Source: DASTQL01 sp035761805 | Lineage (GTDB): Bacteria > Actinomycetota > Actinomycetes > Jiangellales > Jiangellaceae | DNA length: 49,088 bases | Direction of reading: 5' to 3' | NCBI GenBank assembly: GCA_035761805.1 | Contig: DASTQL010000215.1 | Span: 1 to 49,088, forward strand | In this document: positions 1 to 9,716 of the stretch, in pieces | Layout: every line of letters starts with the position of its first letter | How positions within the stretch are numbered: the first letter of the stretch is position 1 | Made by a program: the position numbers and the translations under genes | The notes under the pieces: model-generated | What the model was told of the DNA's origin: nothing | The model's input: the letters and a program-made list of their open reading frames with translations, nothing else | The model's database searches: none

Positions 1-18
1 GCGCGCCGGCTCACGTGA

Positions 19-237
19 GCCGAGGCGTCCGGCGCCGACCGGTCGGCCCCGGTCCTGCCGCCCGACCTGGATGGTCCGGGCTTCCGCACGATCACCGGGC
101 CTCGGGAGGTGCGCAACCCCGAACTCTGGCGGAACCCGGCCCCCGTAGGGTCGCTTCATGCGGAGGGCCTGCTCGTGACCGTCGCCGACGGTGCGCGACT
201 GCACCGTCTGGCTGCCGACATCGGGCAGCGGGCGTGA
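19..237 (+). pseudogene. 3' fragment of an unrecognised gene at window edge
   Basis: This frame is open from an in-frame stop at 16-18 to a TGA at 235-237. Its stop overlaps the GTG of the next reading frame as GTGA, the usual translational coupling in actinobacterial operons, which is the main reason to believe it is the end of a real gene. The last residues read as a plausible hydrophilic C-terminus (ending ADIGQRA). I do not recognise the family. The stop at 16-18 suggests either that the gene is disrupted or that its upstream part is in another frame outside the window. Confidence 0.3.
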
Positions 238-604
238 GCCGCATCGTGGTCATGGGGTCGGGCGAGACCGCACCGACGATGATCAAGATCCACCGACAGG
301 TGCTCGCCGGGTCCGGTGCCGGTCCGGCGGCGGCTGGTCCGCCGACACGCTGCAGAGCTCGGACGGCGCCCACGCCCGTCGGCTGCTCCGCGCCATGGTG
401 GTCCAGCTCGGCGAGCTCGCGGACCAGGGCACCGCAGACCCCCGCGCCGTGCTCGCCCCGTACGTGGAGCTGCTCCTCGAGCTGAGGACGGCCGCGCGGG
501 ACCGGCGTGACTACGCGACCGGCGACCTGGTCCGGGGCCGTCTCGCCCGGGCAGGGGTCGAGGTCCGGGACACGCCGAGCGGCCCGGAGTGGCACCTGGC
601 GTGA
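234..604 (+). pseudogene. internally deleted type-1 glutamine amidotransferase / CysS C-terminal-like protein
   Basis: The GTG at 234 opens with SRIVVMGSGETAPTMIKIHR, which matches the N-terminus of actinobacterial proteins combining a peptidase-S51-like class I glutamine amidotransferase fold with a C-terminal segment like that of cysteinyl-tRNA synthetase. About 30 residues later the homologous reading moves to another frame. That frame carries only the C-terminal module, with RDYATGDLVRGRLARAGVEV and a DTPSGPEWHLA end at 604. The family is normally several hundred residues long, so most of the catalytic domain is missing and a frame change sits at the junction near 330-350. The protein cannot be functional as it stands. 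Family assignment is from memory of motifs; the deletion is directly visible. Confidence 0.6.
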
Positions 605-627
605 CGGACGCCCAGGCAGGGGCGGGG

Positions 628-1254
628 TCAGCCGGTCGGGCCGAGCAGCTTCCAACCGGACTGCCACGACCAGCCGCTGACCTGTTCAGCGTGATGTTCA
701 GGAAGGCCATGCGCTCCAGGGTGACGGCCGCCGACAACGGGCCGACGTCGAGCGGCCGCAGCCCGATGCTCCCCAGCAGCTCGGTGACCTTGGCCTTGGC
801 TGCGGCGTCGTCCCCGGCCACGTAGCCGTCCAGCGGCACGCCGTCCACCACGGGTCGACGATCCGGCTGGCGAGAACGGTGTTGATCGCCTTGACCACCG
901 AGGCGCCCGGGAGGAGCCGCTGGACCTCCTCGGCCCCGGACCGCTCCTGCACCGCGATCGCGGAGTAGTCGGGCAGCAGGGGGTTGGTCGCGTCGACCAC
1001 AGCCACACCGTCGACTTGCGACCCGAGGTCGGAGGCCACGTCCGGGACCGATGCCCAGGGCACGGCGATCACCACGACGTCCGCCCCCTCGACGGCCTCG
1101 GCGCTCGACCGGACGGCCGTGGCCCCGGTCGCCTGGGCCGCCTCGGCCGCGTGTGCCGGATCGCGTGCGGCGACGACCACCGCGTGCCCGCGGGGAACCG
1201 CCGCGGTCGCCAGCGCCTTGCCGACGTTGCCGGAGCCGATGACCGCCACCCTCA
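628..1254 (-). pseudogene. frameshifted NADPH-dependent F420 reductase-like protein
   Basis: From the ATG at 1252-1254, preceded by GGAGGCGGTC, the protein begins MRVAVIGSGNVGKAL, a Rossmann dinucleotide-binding motif typical of F420-dependent NADP reductases and related oxidoreductases. Reading stays normal to ASRIVDP near 855, then must change frame to continue as VDGVPLDGYVAGDDAAAKAK. It must change again near 690 to give the expected WQSGWKLLGPTG terminus at 628. Two separate frameshifts therefore break a gene whose three segments join into a normal protein of about 210 residues. It lies convergent to the decayed gene on its left and downstream of the epimerase-like gene on the same strand. 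Loss is either recent or a sequence error. Confidence 0.75.
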
Positions 1255-1341
1255 TGACCGCCTCCTCGTGCCGTTCGGACACTGAATCGTCCTGGCCGGA
1301 GTCTTCGCCTGGCGCCCCGTCGCTCGCAGGGCCGGCGGCGG

Positions 1342-2211
1342 TCAGTCCGCCCCGCCCACCTCCGTACGCCAGGAGTGGCGCGGCTCGTAGCCGAGGACCC
1401 GCCGGGCCTTGTCGATCGACAGCAGCGTGGCGTTCTCCTCCGTACGGGAGTCGTACGGGACGTCGGGGAAGACCTCGGCGACCAGCTCGCTGTCGGGGCG
1501 GGACATCACGGTGTCCGCGTTGGCGATGACGAAGACGTCCAGGCCCGGGACCTGGTGTCCGAGTGCCTTCCGCACAGCCTGGGCACCGTCCCGGGCGTCG
1601 ATGTAGCCCCAGAGGTTCCACTTGCGCAGCCGTGGGTCGGCGTCGAAGGACGGGAACTGCTCGTAGTCCTCGGGGTCCATGACGTTGGAGAAGCGCAGGC
1701 CGATCATCGTCAGCGACGGGTCCCAGCGGCACATCTGCGCCGCCATCTGCTCCTCGAGGTGCTTGACCAGTGAGTAAGTCGACTCGGGCCGGGCCGGGTA
1801 GTCCTCGTCGACCGGGATGTACGGGGGCGGGGTGTCGAACGGGAGGCCGAGCACCGTCTCGCTCGAGGCCCACACGATGGTCCGGATGCCGGCAGCGCGG
1901 GCGGCCGAGAAGACGTTGTACGTCGCGGTGATGTTGTTCGCGAACACGACCGAGTTGACGGTCAGCCCCGGCGCCGGGATCGCGGCGAGGTGGACGACGG
2001 CGTCCACGCGGTCGTACCGGTCGTCCACCCGGGTGAGGGCCTGCGCCACCTGGCCGTAGTCGGTGAGGTCGACCCGTACGTACGGGCAGGGCTGCGGCAC
2101 CGACGGGGCGGCCCGGTCCACGTTCACCACGACCCAGCCGTGCGCCACCAGCTCGGCCACCACCGCCCGGCCGAGCTTGCCGCTGCCACCGGTCACGACT
2201 ACGCGCGCCAA
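1342..2211 (-). CDS. NAD-dependent epimerase/dehydratase (extended SDR)
   Basis: The 289-residue protein is a nucleotide-sugar-epimerase-type extended short-chain dehydrogenase. The N-terminus has the glycine-rich TGGSGKLG cofactor loop. A DLTD acidic segment follows, then HLAAIPAPG, and the catalytic pair is in YSLVK with SSE upstream as the serine/threonine position. The substrate cannot be deduced: such proteins act on sugar nucleotides or similar ketoses. Translation appears to start at a TTG (2211) because GGGAGGG lies five bases upstream and no better start exists. Its upstream flank is a palindromic repeat (2240-2333), which separates it from icd on the same strand. It is intact, unlike the oxidoreductase gene immediately downstream. 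Confidence 0.85.
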   Translation of the reverse strand: MARVVVTGGSGKLGRAVVAELVAHGWVVVNVDRAAPSVPQPCPYVRVDLTDYGQVAQALTRVDDRYDRVDAVVHLAAIPAPGLTVNSVVFANNITATYNVFSAARAAGIRTIVWASSETVLGLPFDTPPPYIPVDEDYPARPESTYSLVKHLEEQMAAQMCRWDPSLTMIGLRFSNVMDPEDYEQFPSFDADPRLRKWNLWGYIDARDGAQAVRKALGHQVPGLDVFVIANADTVMSRPDSELVAEVFPDVPYDSRTEENATLLSIDKARRVLGYEPRHSWRTEVGGAD

Positions 2212-2239
2212 CGCTGCCCTCCCTGTCCGCCGCCCTCGC

Positions 2240-2333
2240 CCCCAATGATCACGGCAGCTGCGTCATTGGTGGTGCGCCGCGGTGAATTCACCTGGCCCGG
2301 CGCCCACTTACGCGGCTGCCGTGATCATTGGGG
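2240..2333. repeat. family A palindromic repeat, copy 1, abutting icd
   Basis: Two 24-base arms (2240-2263 and 2310-2333) are inverted copies with one mismatch, built around CCCCAATGATCACGGCAGC. The loop contains the perfect palindrome GGTGAATTCACC (2281-2292). The right arm ends exactly one base before the icd stop codon, so the folded RNA would form directly after icd translation ends. Related copies occur at 13398-13474 and 13781-13855. It looks like a REP/REPIN-type hairpin that may also work as a transcription terminator for icd. Confidence 0.85.
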
Positions 2334-3545
2334 TCAGGCCATCGCCTTCTGCAGGCCGGCGTCCAGGGCGCCCAGGAACTCCTCGGTCGTGGCCCAGCCC
2401 TGCTCCGGCCCGACCAGCAGGGCCAGGTCCTTGGTCATCGTCCCGGCCTCGACGGTCTCGACGCAGACCCGCTCGAGTGCCTCGGCGAAGCGGATCACCT
2501 CGGGGGTGCCGTCGAGCTTGCCGCGGTGCTCCAGCGCCCGCGTCCACGCGAAGATCGACGCGATCGGGTTGGTCGACGTGGGCTTGCCCTGCTGGTGCTG
2601 CCGGTAGTGGCGGGTCACCGTGCCGTGCGCGGCCTCGGCCTCCACGACGCCGTCGGGCGACATGAGCACGCTCGTCATCAGCCCCAGCGAGCCGAAGCCC
2701 TGGGCCACGGTGTCGGATTGGACGTCCCCGTCGTAGTTCTTGCAGGCCCAGACGTAGCCGCCCTCCCACTTGAGCGCCGCGGCGACCATGTCGTCGATGA
2801 GCCGGTGCTCGTACGTGAGCCCCGCCGCCTCGAAGTCGGCCCGGAAGTCGGCCTCGAAGACCTCGGCGAAGAGGTCCTTGAAGCGCCCGTCGTAGGCCTT
2901 GAGGATCGTGTTCTTGGTGGACAGGTAGACCGGGTAGCCGCGCTCCAGCCCGTAACGGAACGACGCGCGCGCGAAGTCGCGGATCGAGTCGTCGAAGTTG
3001 TACATCCCCAGGGCGACGCCGCCGCCCGGGAAGTCGGCGACCTCGATCTCCATCGGCTCGCCGCCGTCGGACGGCGCGTACGAGATGGTGACCTTGCCCG
3101 GCCCGGGCACCACGAAGTCGCTGGCCTTGTACTGGTCGCCGTGGGCGTGACGGCCGATGACGATCGGCTTGGTCCAGCCGGGCACCAGCCGCGGGATGTT
3201 GCTGATGATGATCGGCTCGCGGAAGACCACCCCGCCGATGATGTTGCGGATGGTGCCGTTGGGCGAGCGCCACATCTGCTTGAGCCCGAACTCCTCGACC
3301 CGGGCCTCGTCGGGGGTGATCGTGGCGCACTTGACCCCGACGCCGCGCTCCTTGATGGCGTTGGCCGCGTCGACGGTCACCTGGTCGTCGGTGGCGTCGC
3401 GGTTCTGGATCGACAGGTCGAAGTAGCGCAGGTCGATGTCGAGGTACGGCAGGATCAGCTGGTCCTTGATGAACGCCCAGATGATCCGGGTCATCTCGTC
3501 GCCGTCGAGCTCGACGACCGACCCCTGGACCTTGATCTTCGCCAT
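2334..3545 (-). CDS. icd: NADP-dependent isocitrate dehydrogenase
   Basis: This cytosolic TCA-cycle enzyme oxidatively decarboxylates isocitrate to 2-oxoglutarate and makes NADPH. The 403-residue length fits the homodimeric eukaryote-like class. The isocitrate-binding segment SPNGTIRN lies at residues 94-101, and the metal and substrate acidic residues fall in the region with YDGDVQSD. The cofactor loop HYRQHQQGKPTSTNP near residue 313 is of the NADP-preferring kind. The ATG at 3545 follows a GAGAGGAG ribosome site. The gene is divergent from mdh, with a 139-base shared promoter region, and its stop codon touches repeat family A. No defect is visible. Confidence 0.97.
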   Translation of the reverse strand: MAKIKVQGSVVELDGDEMTRIIWAFIKDQLILPYLDIDLRYFDLSIQNRDATDDQVTVDAANAIKERGVGVKCATITPDEARVEEFGLKQMWRSPNGTIRNIIGGVVFREPIIISNIPRLVPGWTKPIVIGRHAHGDQYKASDFVVPGPGKVTISYAPSDGGEPMEIEVADFPGGGVALGMYNFDDSIRDFARASFRYGLERGYPVYLSTKNTILKAYDGRFKDLFAEVFEADFRADFEAAGLTYEHRLIDDMVAAALKWEGGYVWACKNYDGDVQSDTVAQGFGSLGLMTSVLMSPDGVVEAEAAHGTVTRHYRQHQQGKPTSTNPIASIFAWTRALEHRGKLDGTPEVIRFAEALERVCVETVEAGTMTKDLALLVGPEQGWATTEEFLGALDAGLQKAMA

Positions 3546-3684
3546 CGGCGCGTCTCCTCTCCTGGTCTCCCGGGCAGCCTAGCCGCGCGCCGACCCCTGG
3601 CCCGGGGGGCGGTGGCCCCGTCCCCGTCTTGCTAGCGTCGCTGACGACGCAGGTGCCAATCCCCGTACGCGAGGAGCGCTAGCC

Positions 3685-4674
3685 GTGAGCACACCCGTCA
3701 AGGTCGCCGTCACCGGAGCCGCCGGCCAGATCGGCTACAGCCTGCTCTTCCGGATCGCCAGCGGGGAGCTGCTGGGGCCTGACACCCCGGTCCAGCTGCG
3801 CCTGCTGGAGATCACCCCGGCGCTCGGCGCCCTCGAGGGCGTGGTCATGGAGCTGGACGACTGCGCCTTTCCCCTGCTGGCGGGCGTGGAGACCGGTGAC
3901 GACGCGGCCCGGATCTTCGACGGCGCCGACGTCTGCCTGCTGGTCGGGGCCCGCCCCCGTACGAAGGGGATGGAGCGCGGCGACCTGCTCGAGGCCAACG
4001 GGGCGATCTTCACCACGCAGGGCAGGGCCATCAACGACCACGCCGCGGACGGCGTCAAGGTGGTCGTGACCGGCAACCCGGCCAACACCAACGCGCTGAT
4101 CGCGATGAGCAACGCGCCGGACCGTCCGCGAGAGAGCTTCAGCGCGCTCACCCGGCTGGACCACAACAGGGCCATCGCCCAGCTGGCGCAGAAGACGGGC
4201 GCGGCCGTCCCCGAGATCCGCCGCATGACGATCTGGGGCAACCACTCGGCCACGCAGTACCCCGACATCTTCCACACGGAGGTCCGCGGCCAGAACGCCT
4301 ACGAGGCCGTCAGCGACCAGGCCTGGCTGGAGAAGGAGTTCATCCCGACCGTCCAGAAGCGCGGGGCCGCGATCATCGAGGCCCGTGGGGCGTCGTCGGC
4401 GGCCAGCGCAGCCAACGCCACCATCGCCCACGCGCGTGACTGGGTGCTGGGCACGCCCGCGGACGACTGGGTGTCGATGGCAGTCCCGTCCGACGGCTCG
4501 TACGGCGTGCCCGAGGGGCTCGTCTCCAGCTTCCCGGTCACCTGCCGGGGCGGGCGCTGGGAGATCGTGCAGGCGCTGGAGATCGACGACTTCTCCCGCA
4601 CCCGCATCGACGTCAGCGTCGCCGAGCTGGCCGACGAGCGTGAGGCGGTCCGGTCGCTCGGGCTGGTCGGCTGA
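3685..4674 (+). CDS. mdh: malate dehydrogenase
   Basis: Malate dehydrogenase interconverts malate and oxaloacetate with NAD in the TCA cycle. The 329-residue protein opens with the NAD-binding loop GAAGQIGYSLLFRIA. It has the substrate-gating RTKGMERGDLL, the NPANTNAL loop, the catalytic aspartate in TRLDHNRA and the catalytic histidine (about residue 187) in GNHSATQYPD. It belongs to the group-2 bacterial/cytosolic class. The GTG start at 3685 is preceded by GAGGAG eleven bases upstream. It is divergent from icd and convergent with the DUF3017-citrate synthase-folD strand. The stop is followed at once by the palindrome GAGCCCGGGCTC, a possible weak terminator. Confidence 0.97.
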   Translation: MSTPVKVAVTGAAGQIGYSLLFRIASGELLGPDTPVQLRLLEITPALGALEGVVMELDDCAFPLLAGVETGDDAARIFDGADVCLLVGARPRTKGMERGDLLEANGAIFTTQGRAINDHAADGVKVVVTGNPANTNALIAMSNAPDRPRESFSALTRLDHNRAIAQLAQKTGAAVPEIRRMTIWGNHSATQYPDIFHTEVRGQNAYEAVSDQAWLEKEFIPTVQKRGAAIIEARGASSAASAANATIAHARDWVLGTPADDWVSMAVPSDGSYGVPEGLVSSFPVTCRGGRWEIVQALEIDDFSRTRIDVSVAELADEREAVRSLGLVG

Positions 4675-4797
4675 GCCCGGGCTCCCGTCAGTACGGGGTG
4701 GTCTGCTCCCGTGCGGAGGTGGCCTGGGCACTTCGCTGTGGGGCGTCCGGGTCACTCTCGTACGGGAAATGGCCAGGCTCCCCGGGGAGGCAGCGCG

Positions 4798-5109
4798 TCA
4801 GGTCGGTGGGGGCACCAGCACGGCGACGAGCACGGTGGTGCTGCCCAGCGCCGTGAGGGTCAGCACGTCCAGGCCTCGGGAACGGACGGCGAGTAGGCCC
4901 GTGCGGGAGTTCGGCAGCACGGCGCGCAGGAAGGCCGCGAGGCAGACTCCGGCGGCGAAGAGCACCGTCCCGCGCTTGAAGTGGTTGTCGGCGACGACGG
5001 CCAGGCCGGCCCCGATCGTCAGCAGGACGAACGCCAGCGGCCATTCCCGGACCCAGGCGGCCCACCACGGGGTCGTCGGGGACCTGGGGGCGGTGCTGGC
5101 CGACGACAT
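4798..5109 (-). CDS. DUF3017 membrane protein
   Basis: This 103-residue protein has a short cytosolic lead, then three hydrophobic segments at about residues 24-40, 48-65 and 82-99, and ends in PPPT. Its tryptophan-rich start (PWWAAWVREWPLAF) and length match DUF3017, an actinobacterial inner-membrane family of unknown function that usually follows folD. Here the citrate synthase gene stands between them: the ATG at 5109 lies two bases after the citrate synthase stop at 5112, so the two are almost certainly co-transcribed. No catalytic residues are evident. Confidence 0.8.
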   Translation of the reverse strand: MSSASTAPRSPTTPWWAAWVREWPLAFVLLTIGAGLAVVADNHFKRGTVLFAAGVCLAAFLRAVLPNSRTGLLAVRSRGLDVLTLTALGSTTVLVAVLVPPPT

Positions 5110-5111
5110 GC

Positions 5112-6239
5112 TCACCGCTCGCCGATCGCGACCCAGCGCTGGTCGCGCGGGCCGGTGTACTCGCTGTCCGGGCGGATCAGCCGGTTGTCCTCGTGCTGCT
5201 CGATCACGTGCGCCGTCCAGCCGCTCATCCGCGAGATCGCGAAGACCGGGGTGAACAGGTCGGTGGGGATGCCGAGGGAGTGGTAGACACTGGCCGCGAA
5301 GAAGTCGACGTTGGGATACAGGCCCTTGGTCTCCAGGACGGTCTGCTCCATGCGGCGGGACATCTCGTAGAAGCGGCTGTCCCCGCTGATCCCGGCCAGC
5401 TCCTCGGACATCCGGCGCAGGTGCGTCGCCCGGGGGTCCTCGGTCTTGTAGACGCGGTGTCCGAAGCCCATCAGCTTGCGTCCGCCCTCGAGCTCGGCGC
5501 GGACGAAGCCGTCGACCGCCTCCGGCCCGCCCTCGATGGACTGCAGGGTCTTCATGACCGCCTCGTTGGCCCCGCCGTGCAGGGGGCCGCGCAGCGCTCC
5601 CATGGCCCCCGTGATGGCTGAGTGGATGTCGGAGAGCGTCGCGGCGATGACCCGGGCGGTGAACGTCGAGGCGTTCATGGTGTGGTCGGCGTGCAGCACG
5701 AGGCACTCGTCGAAGATCTCGGCCTCGCGCGGTGACGGCTGCTTGCCCGAGATCTGCAGGAGGAAGTTGCCGGCGATGCCGAGCCCAGGGTCCGGGTCCG
5801 GGACGGACCGCCCGGAGCGCTCCGCCTCGTAGCGGGCGACCAGCACCGGCATCTGCGCGACCAGTCGAGTGGCCTTGCGGCGGTCCGCGTCGAGGGACGG
5901 GTCGGACGCGTCGGGGTCGTCGACGGACAGCGCCGACACCAGCGTGCGCAGCGCCTCCATGGGGGTGCCGCTGCCCACGACGTACGGGAGGAGGGACTCG
6001 GCCGTCGGGCCGAGGTCGCGGTCTCCGGCGAGCTCGTCGACGATGCCCTCGAGCTCCTGGCTGGTGGGGAGCGAACCACGCTGCAGCAGGTGGACGCACT
6101 CCTCGAAGGAGATCCGTCCGGCGATGTCGTGGATGTCGTAGCCGCGGTAGAAGAGCCTGCCCTGCTGACCGTCGATGTCCGACAGGGCCGTCGAGGCGGC
6201 GACGACGTCGGCGAGACCGCGCGGCGGCTTGTCGGTCAT
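5112..6239 (-). CDS. citrate synthase / 2-methylcitrate synthase family
   Basis: The enzyme condenses acetyl-CoA (or propionyl-CoA) with oxaloacetate. The 375-residue form is the short homodimeric class shared by citrate and 2-methylcitrate synthases. Active-site elements are visible: LHADHTMNAST, GPLHGGANE and GFGHRVYKTEDPRA, with the aspartate in YPNVDFF. With icd, mdh and sucCD nearby, citrate synthase is the likelier role, and no other methylcitrate-cycle gene is present. The start at 6239 is chosen because GGAGGTCCCC lies just upstream; an in-frame start ten codons earlier lacks such a site. It is placed between folD and DUF3017. Confidence 0.92.
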   Translation of the reverse strand: MTDKPPRGLADVVAASTALSDIDGQQGRLFYRGYDIHDIAGRISFEECVHLLQRGSLPTSQELEGIVDELAGDRDLGPTAESLLPYVVGSGTPMEALRTLVSALSVDDPDASDPSLDADRRKATRLVAQMPVLVARYEAERSGRSVPDPDPGLGIAGNFLLQISGKQPSPREAEIFDECLVLHADHTMNASTFTARVIAATLSDIHSAITGAMGALRGPLHGGANEAVMKTLQSIEGGPEAVDGFVRAELEGGRKLMGFGHRVYKTEDPRATHLRRMSEELAGISGDSRFYEMSRRMEQTVLETKGLYPNVDFFAASVYHSLGIPTDLFTPVFAISRMSGWTAHVIEQHEDNRLIRPDSEYTGPRDQRWVAIGER

Positions 6240-6305
6240 GGGGACCTCCTCGTCCGTGGTCCCGACCACCCTACCGAGCGGCCCGGACGAAACGCCCTGG
6301 CACGG

Positions 6306-7178
6306 TCACGGAATGGACGCGGAGGGTTGCGAGGCCGGCCGGCCCGCGGCCTCCACCACGTTGCTCAGCAGCATCGCCCGAGTCATCGGGCCGACCCCCC
6401 CGGGCATCGGCGCCAGGTGTCCGGCGACCTCGAGCACGGACGGGTCCACGTCGCCGACCAGACCGTCCCGCGTCCGGGTGATGCCGACGTCGAGGACGGC
6501 GGCGCCCGGCTTGACCATGTCCGCAGTGACCAGGCCGGCTACCCCGGCCGCCGCCACGACGATGTCGGCCCGGCGCAGGTGCGCCGGGAGGTCGACCGTG
6601 CCCGTGTGGCAGAGCGTCACGGTGGCGTTCTCGCTCCGGCGGGTCAGCAGCAGGCCGAGCGGTCGCCCGACGGTCACCCCGCGGCCGACGACGACGACCT
6701 CGGCGCCGGCGATCGGGACGTCGTAGCGGCGCAGCAGCTCGACGATCCCGCGCGGGGTACAGGGCAGGGGTGCCCGGCGGCCGAGCACCAGCCGCCCCAG
6801 GTTGGTGGGGTGCAGGCCGTCTGCGTCCTTGGCCGGGTCCATGAGCTCCAGCACCGCGTTGGCGTCCAGGCCCGCGGGCAGCGGGAGCTGCACGATGTAG
6901 CCGGTGCACCGCGGGTCGGCGTTGAGCTCACGAACGGCGGTCTCGACCGCGCCCTGCGTGGCGTCCGCCAGCAGCTCGACCCGGATGCTCTCGATCCCCA
7001 CCTCGGCGCAGTCGCGGTGCTTGCCGGCCACGTAGGCCCGGCTGCCCGGGTCGTCCCCCACGAGGACCGTCCCCAGGCCCGGGACGACGCCACGCTCCCG
7101 GAGGTCGGCCACCGTGGCGCGGAGGTCGGCCTTGATCGCGGCTGCCGTCGCCCTGCCGTCCAGGATGGTCGCCGTCAC
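6306..7178 (-). CDS. folD: bifunctional methylenetetrahydrofolate dehydrogenase / methenyl-THF cyclohydrolase
   Basis: FolD interconverts 5,10-methylene- and 10-formyl-tetrahydrofolate with NADP, supplying formyl groups to PurN and PurH encoded just upstream in the window. The 290-residue protein has the catalytic lysine in YVAGKHRDC (near residue 56), the QLPLPAGLD and KDADGLHPTNLG folate-site signatures, and the NADP loop GRGVTVGRPLG. It ends with the PMPGGVGPMT motif. The GTG at 7178 gives the usual N-terminus TATILDGR and normal length; longer in-frame extensions upstream do not resemble FolD. It heads the minus-strand set folD-citrate synthase-DUF3017. Confidence 0.95.
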   Translation of the reverse strand: MTATILDGRATAAAIKADLRATVADLRERGVVPGLGTVLVGDDPGSRAYVAGKHRDCAEVGIESIRVELLADATQGAVETAVRELNADPRCTGYIVQLPLPAGLDANAVLELMDPAKDADGLHPTNLGRLVLGRRAPLPCTPRGIVELLRRYDVPIAGAEVVVVGRGVTVGRPLGLLLTRRSENATVTLCHTGTVDLPAHLRRADIVVAAAGVAGLVTADMVKPGAAVLDVGITRTRDGLVGDVDPSVLEVAGHLAPMPGGVGPMTRAMLLSNVVEAAGRPASQPSASIP

Positions 7179-7480
7179 GGGCGTCGATCCTGTCACGGCG
7201 CGCGCTGCGGACCTCCGGGGCCAGGGCCGCCGCCCCGCGCCGGGACCGTGCGGGCGCGGTGTGCCGGCGGCCGTTGAAGCCGGCAGCCTGCTCCCATCCG
7301 GCCGAGCTGACGCCGCCCACCTGAAACGGGTCCGTTCGGGCCGATTTGGGGGTGGCCGAGCGGGCCCGAAGGGCGGATGCTGACGGGCAGGCGAGCCGGC
7401 CGCGGTGAGCCGCCCGCACGTTGCCCGCACCGCCCGGCGCGCCCGCCATGACGTCCCGCTCGGGGAGAAGGCAGGCAGCC
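7179..7480. other. divergent intergenic region folD / CHRD gene
   Basis: About 300 bases lie between two divergent starts. The segment must hold both promoters, but I see no convincing -10/-35 pair. A CGGGCC/GGCCCG inverted pair is present near 7338-7370. No gene, RNA or riboswitch consensus can be supported. Confidence 0.4.
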
Positions 7481-7996
7481 ATGAGACGACGCTCCGTCTT
7501 CGCCGTCGCGACACTCGTCGCGGCGCTGGGCCTGGCCGCGGCAGGTGGTGCGGTCGGTACACCCGCCACCCATGTCGCGCCGTTGTCGGGAGGCGAGGAG
7601 GTCCCGGCCAACGACTCCCTGGGCCGCGGCATCGGGGTGGTCCAGCTCAGCGCCGACGGTGAGTCCCTGTCGTACAAGCTCAACGTCGCCAACATCCAGA
7701 ACGTGACCCAGGCTCACATCCACCTGGCACCTGTGGGGGTGAACGGGGGGATCGTGGCCTGGCTCTACCCGGCGGCACCGCCGGCGCAGCTCATCCCGGG
7801 ACGCAGCGACGGCGAGCTGGCCAGCGGCACCATCACCTCGGCGAACCTGGTCGGGTCGCTTGCGGGGCAACCGCTGGAGGCACTTGTCGACGCGATCCGC
7901 TCGGGGAATGCGTACGTCAACGTCCACACCTCGCAGTTCCCGCCGGGTGAGATCCGCGGGCAGCTGAGTCAAGGACCGCAGGCGCACCACCACTGA
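7481..7996 (+). CDS. secreted CHRD-domain protein
   Basis: The 171-residue product starts with MRRRSVFAVATLVAALGLAA, a typical Sec signal peptide with likely cleavage after the alanine-rich stretch near residue 25. The mature part is a single CHRD domain. It begins APLSGGEEVPAND and contains HIHLAPVGVNGGIVAWLY and YVNVHTSQFPPGEIRGQL, the hallmark pattern of this fold, whose function in bacteria is not known. It ends in a short histidine tail. The ATG at 7481 is preferred over an in-frame start 60 bases earlier because GGGAGAAGG is correctly spaced and the signal peptide then begins at residue 1. It is convergent with purH, with repeat B between them. Confidence 0.85.
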   Translation: MRRRSVFAVATLVAALGLAAAGGAVGTPATHVAPLSGGEEVPANDSLGRGIGVVQLSADGESLSYKLNVANIQNVTQAHIHLAPVGVNGGIVAWLYPAAPPAQLIPGRSDGELASGTITSANLVGSLAGQPLEALVDAIRSGNAYVNVHTSQFPPGEIRGQLSQGPQAHHH

Positions 7997-8054
7997 CCCG
8001 GCGGAAGCGCCGGCGTCACCGCCAACACGGCCGCGAAGCCGGCGGCCGACGCAC

Positions 8055-8136
8055 CCGGCCACCACCAGGCTGGTGGGGTCATGACGAGGCGTCGGCGCCT
8101 GGTGATGACCCCACCAAGGTGGTGAACATGGTCATT
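8055..8136. repeat. family B hairpin repeat, copy 1, at purH 3' end
   Basis: This 82-base unit matches 16813-16894 at about 70 of 82 positions without any gap. It is palindromic: CCACCACC pairs with GGTGGTG at the ends. Inside them GGTGGGGTCAT and ATGACCCCACC form a stem that continues through AGGCG/CGCCT around a four-base loop. It ends 11 bases from the purH stop codon, between convergent genes, so it probably serves as a bidirectional terminator as well as being a dispersed repeat. Confidence 0.85.
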
Positions 8137-8147
8137 CGGGCCTCGGC

Positions 8148-9712
<1,565 letters not shown>

Positions 9713-9716
<4 letters not shown>

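Noticed and set aside
2328..3635. Long plus-strand reading frame opposite icd
   Set aside because: It is a high-GC antisense shadow with no domain sense; icd is unambiguous on the other strand.
7179..7330. ZTP or THF riboswitch upstream of folD
   Set aside because: folD is a common target, but I could not find the conserved core bases of either class on the minus strand.
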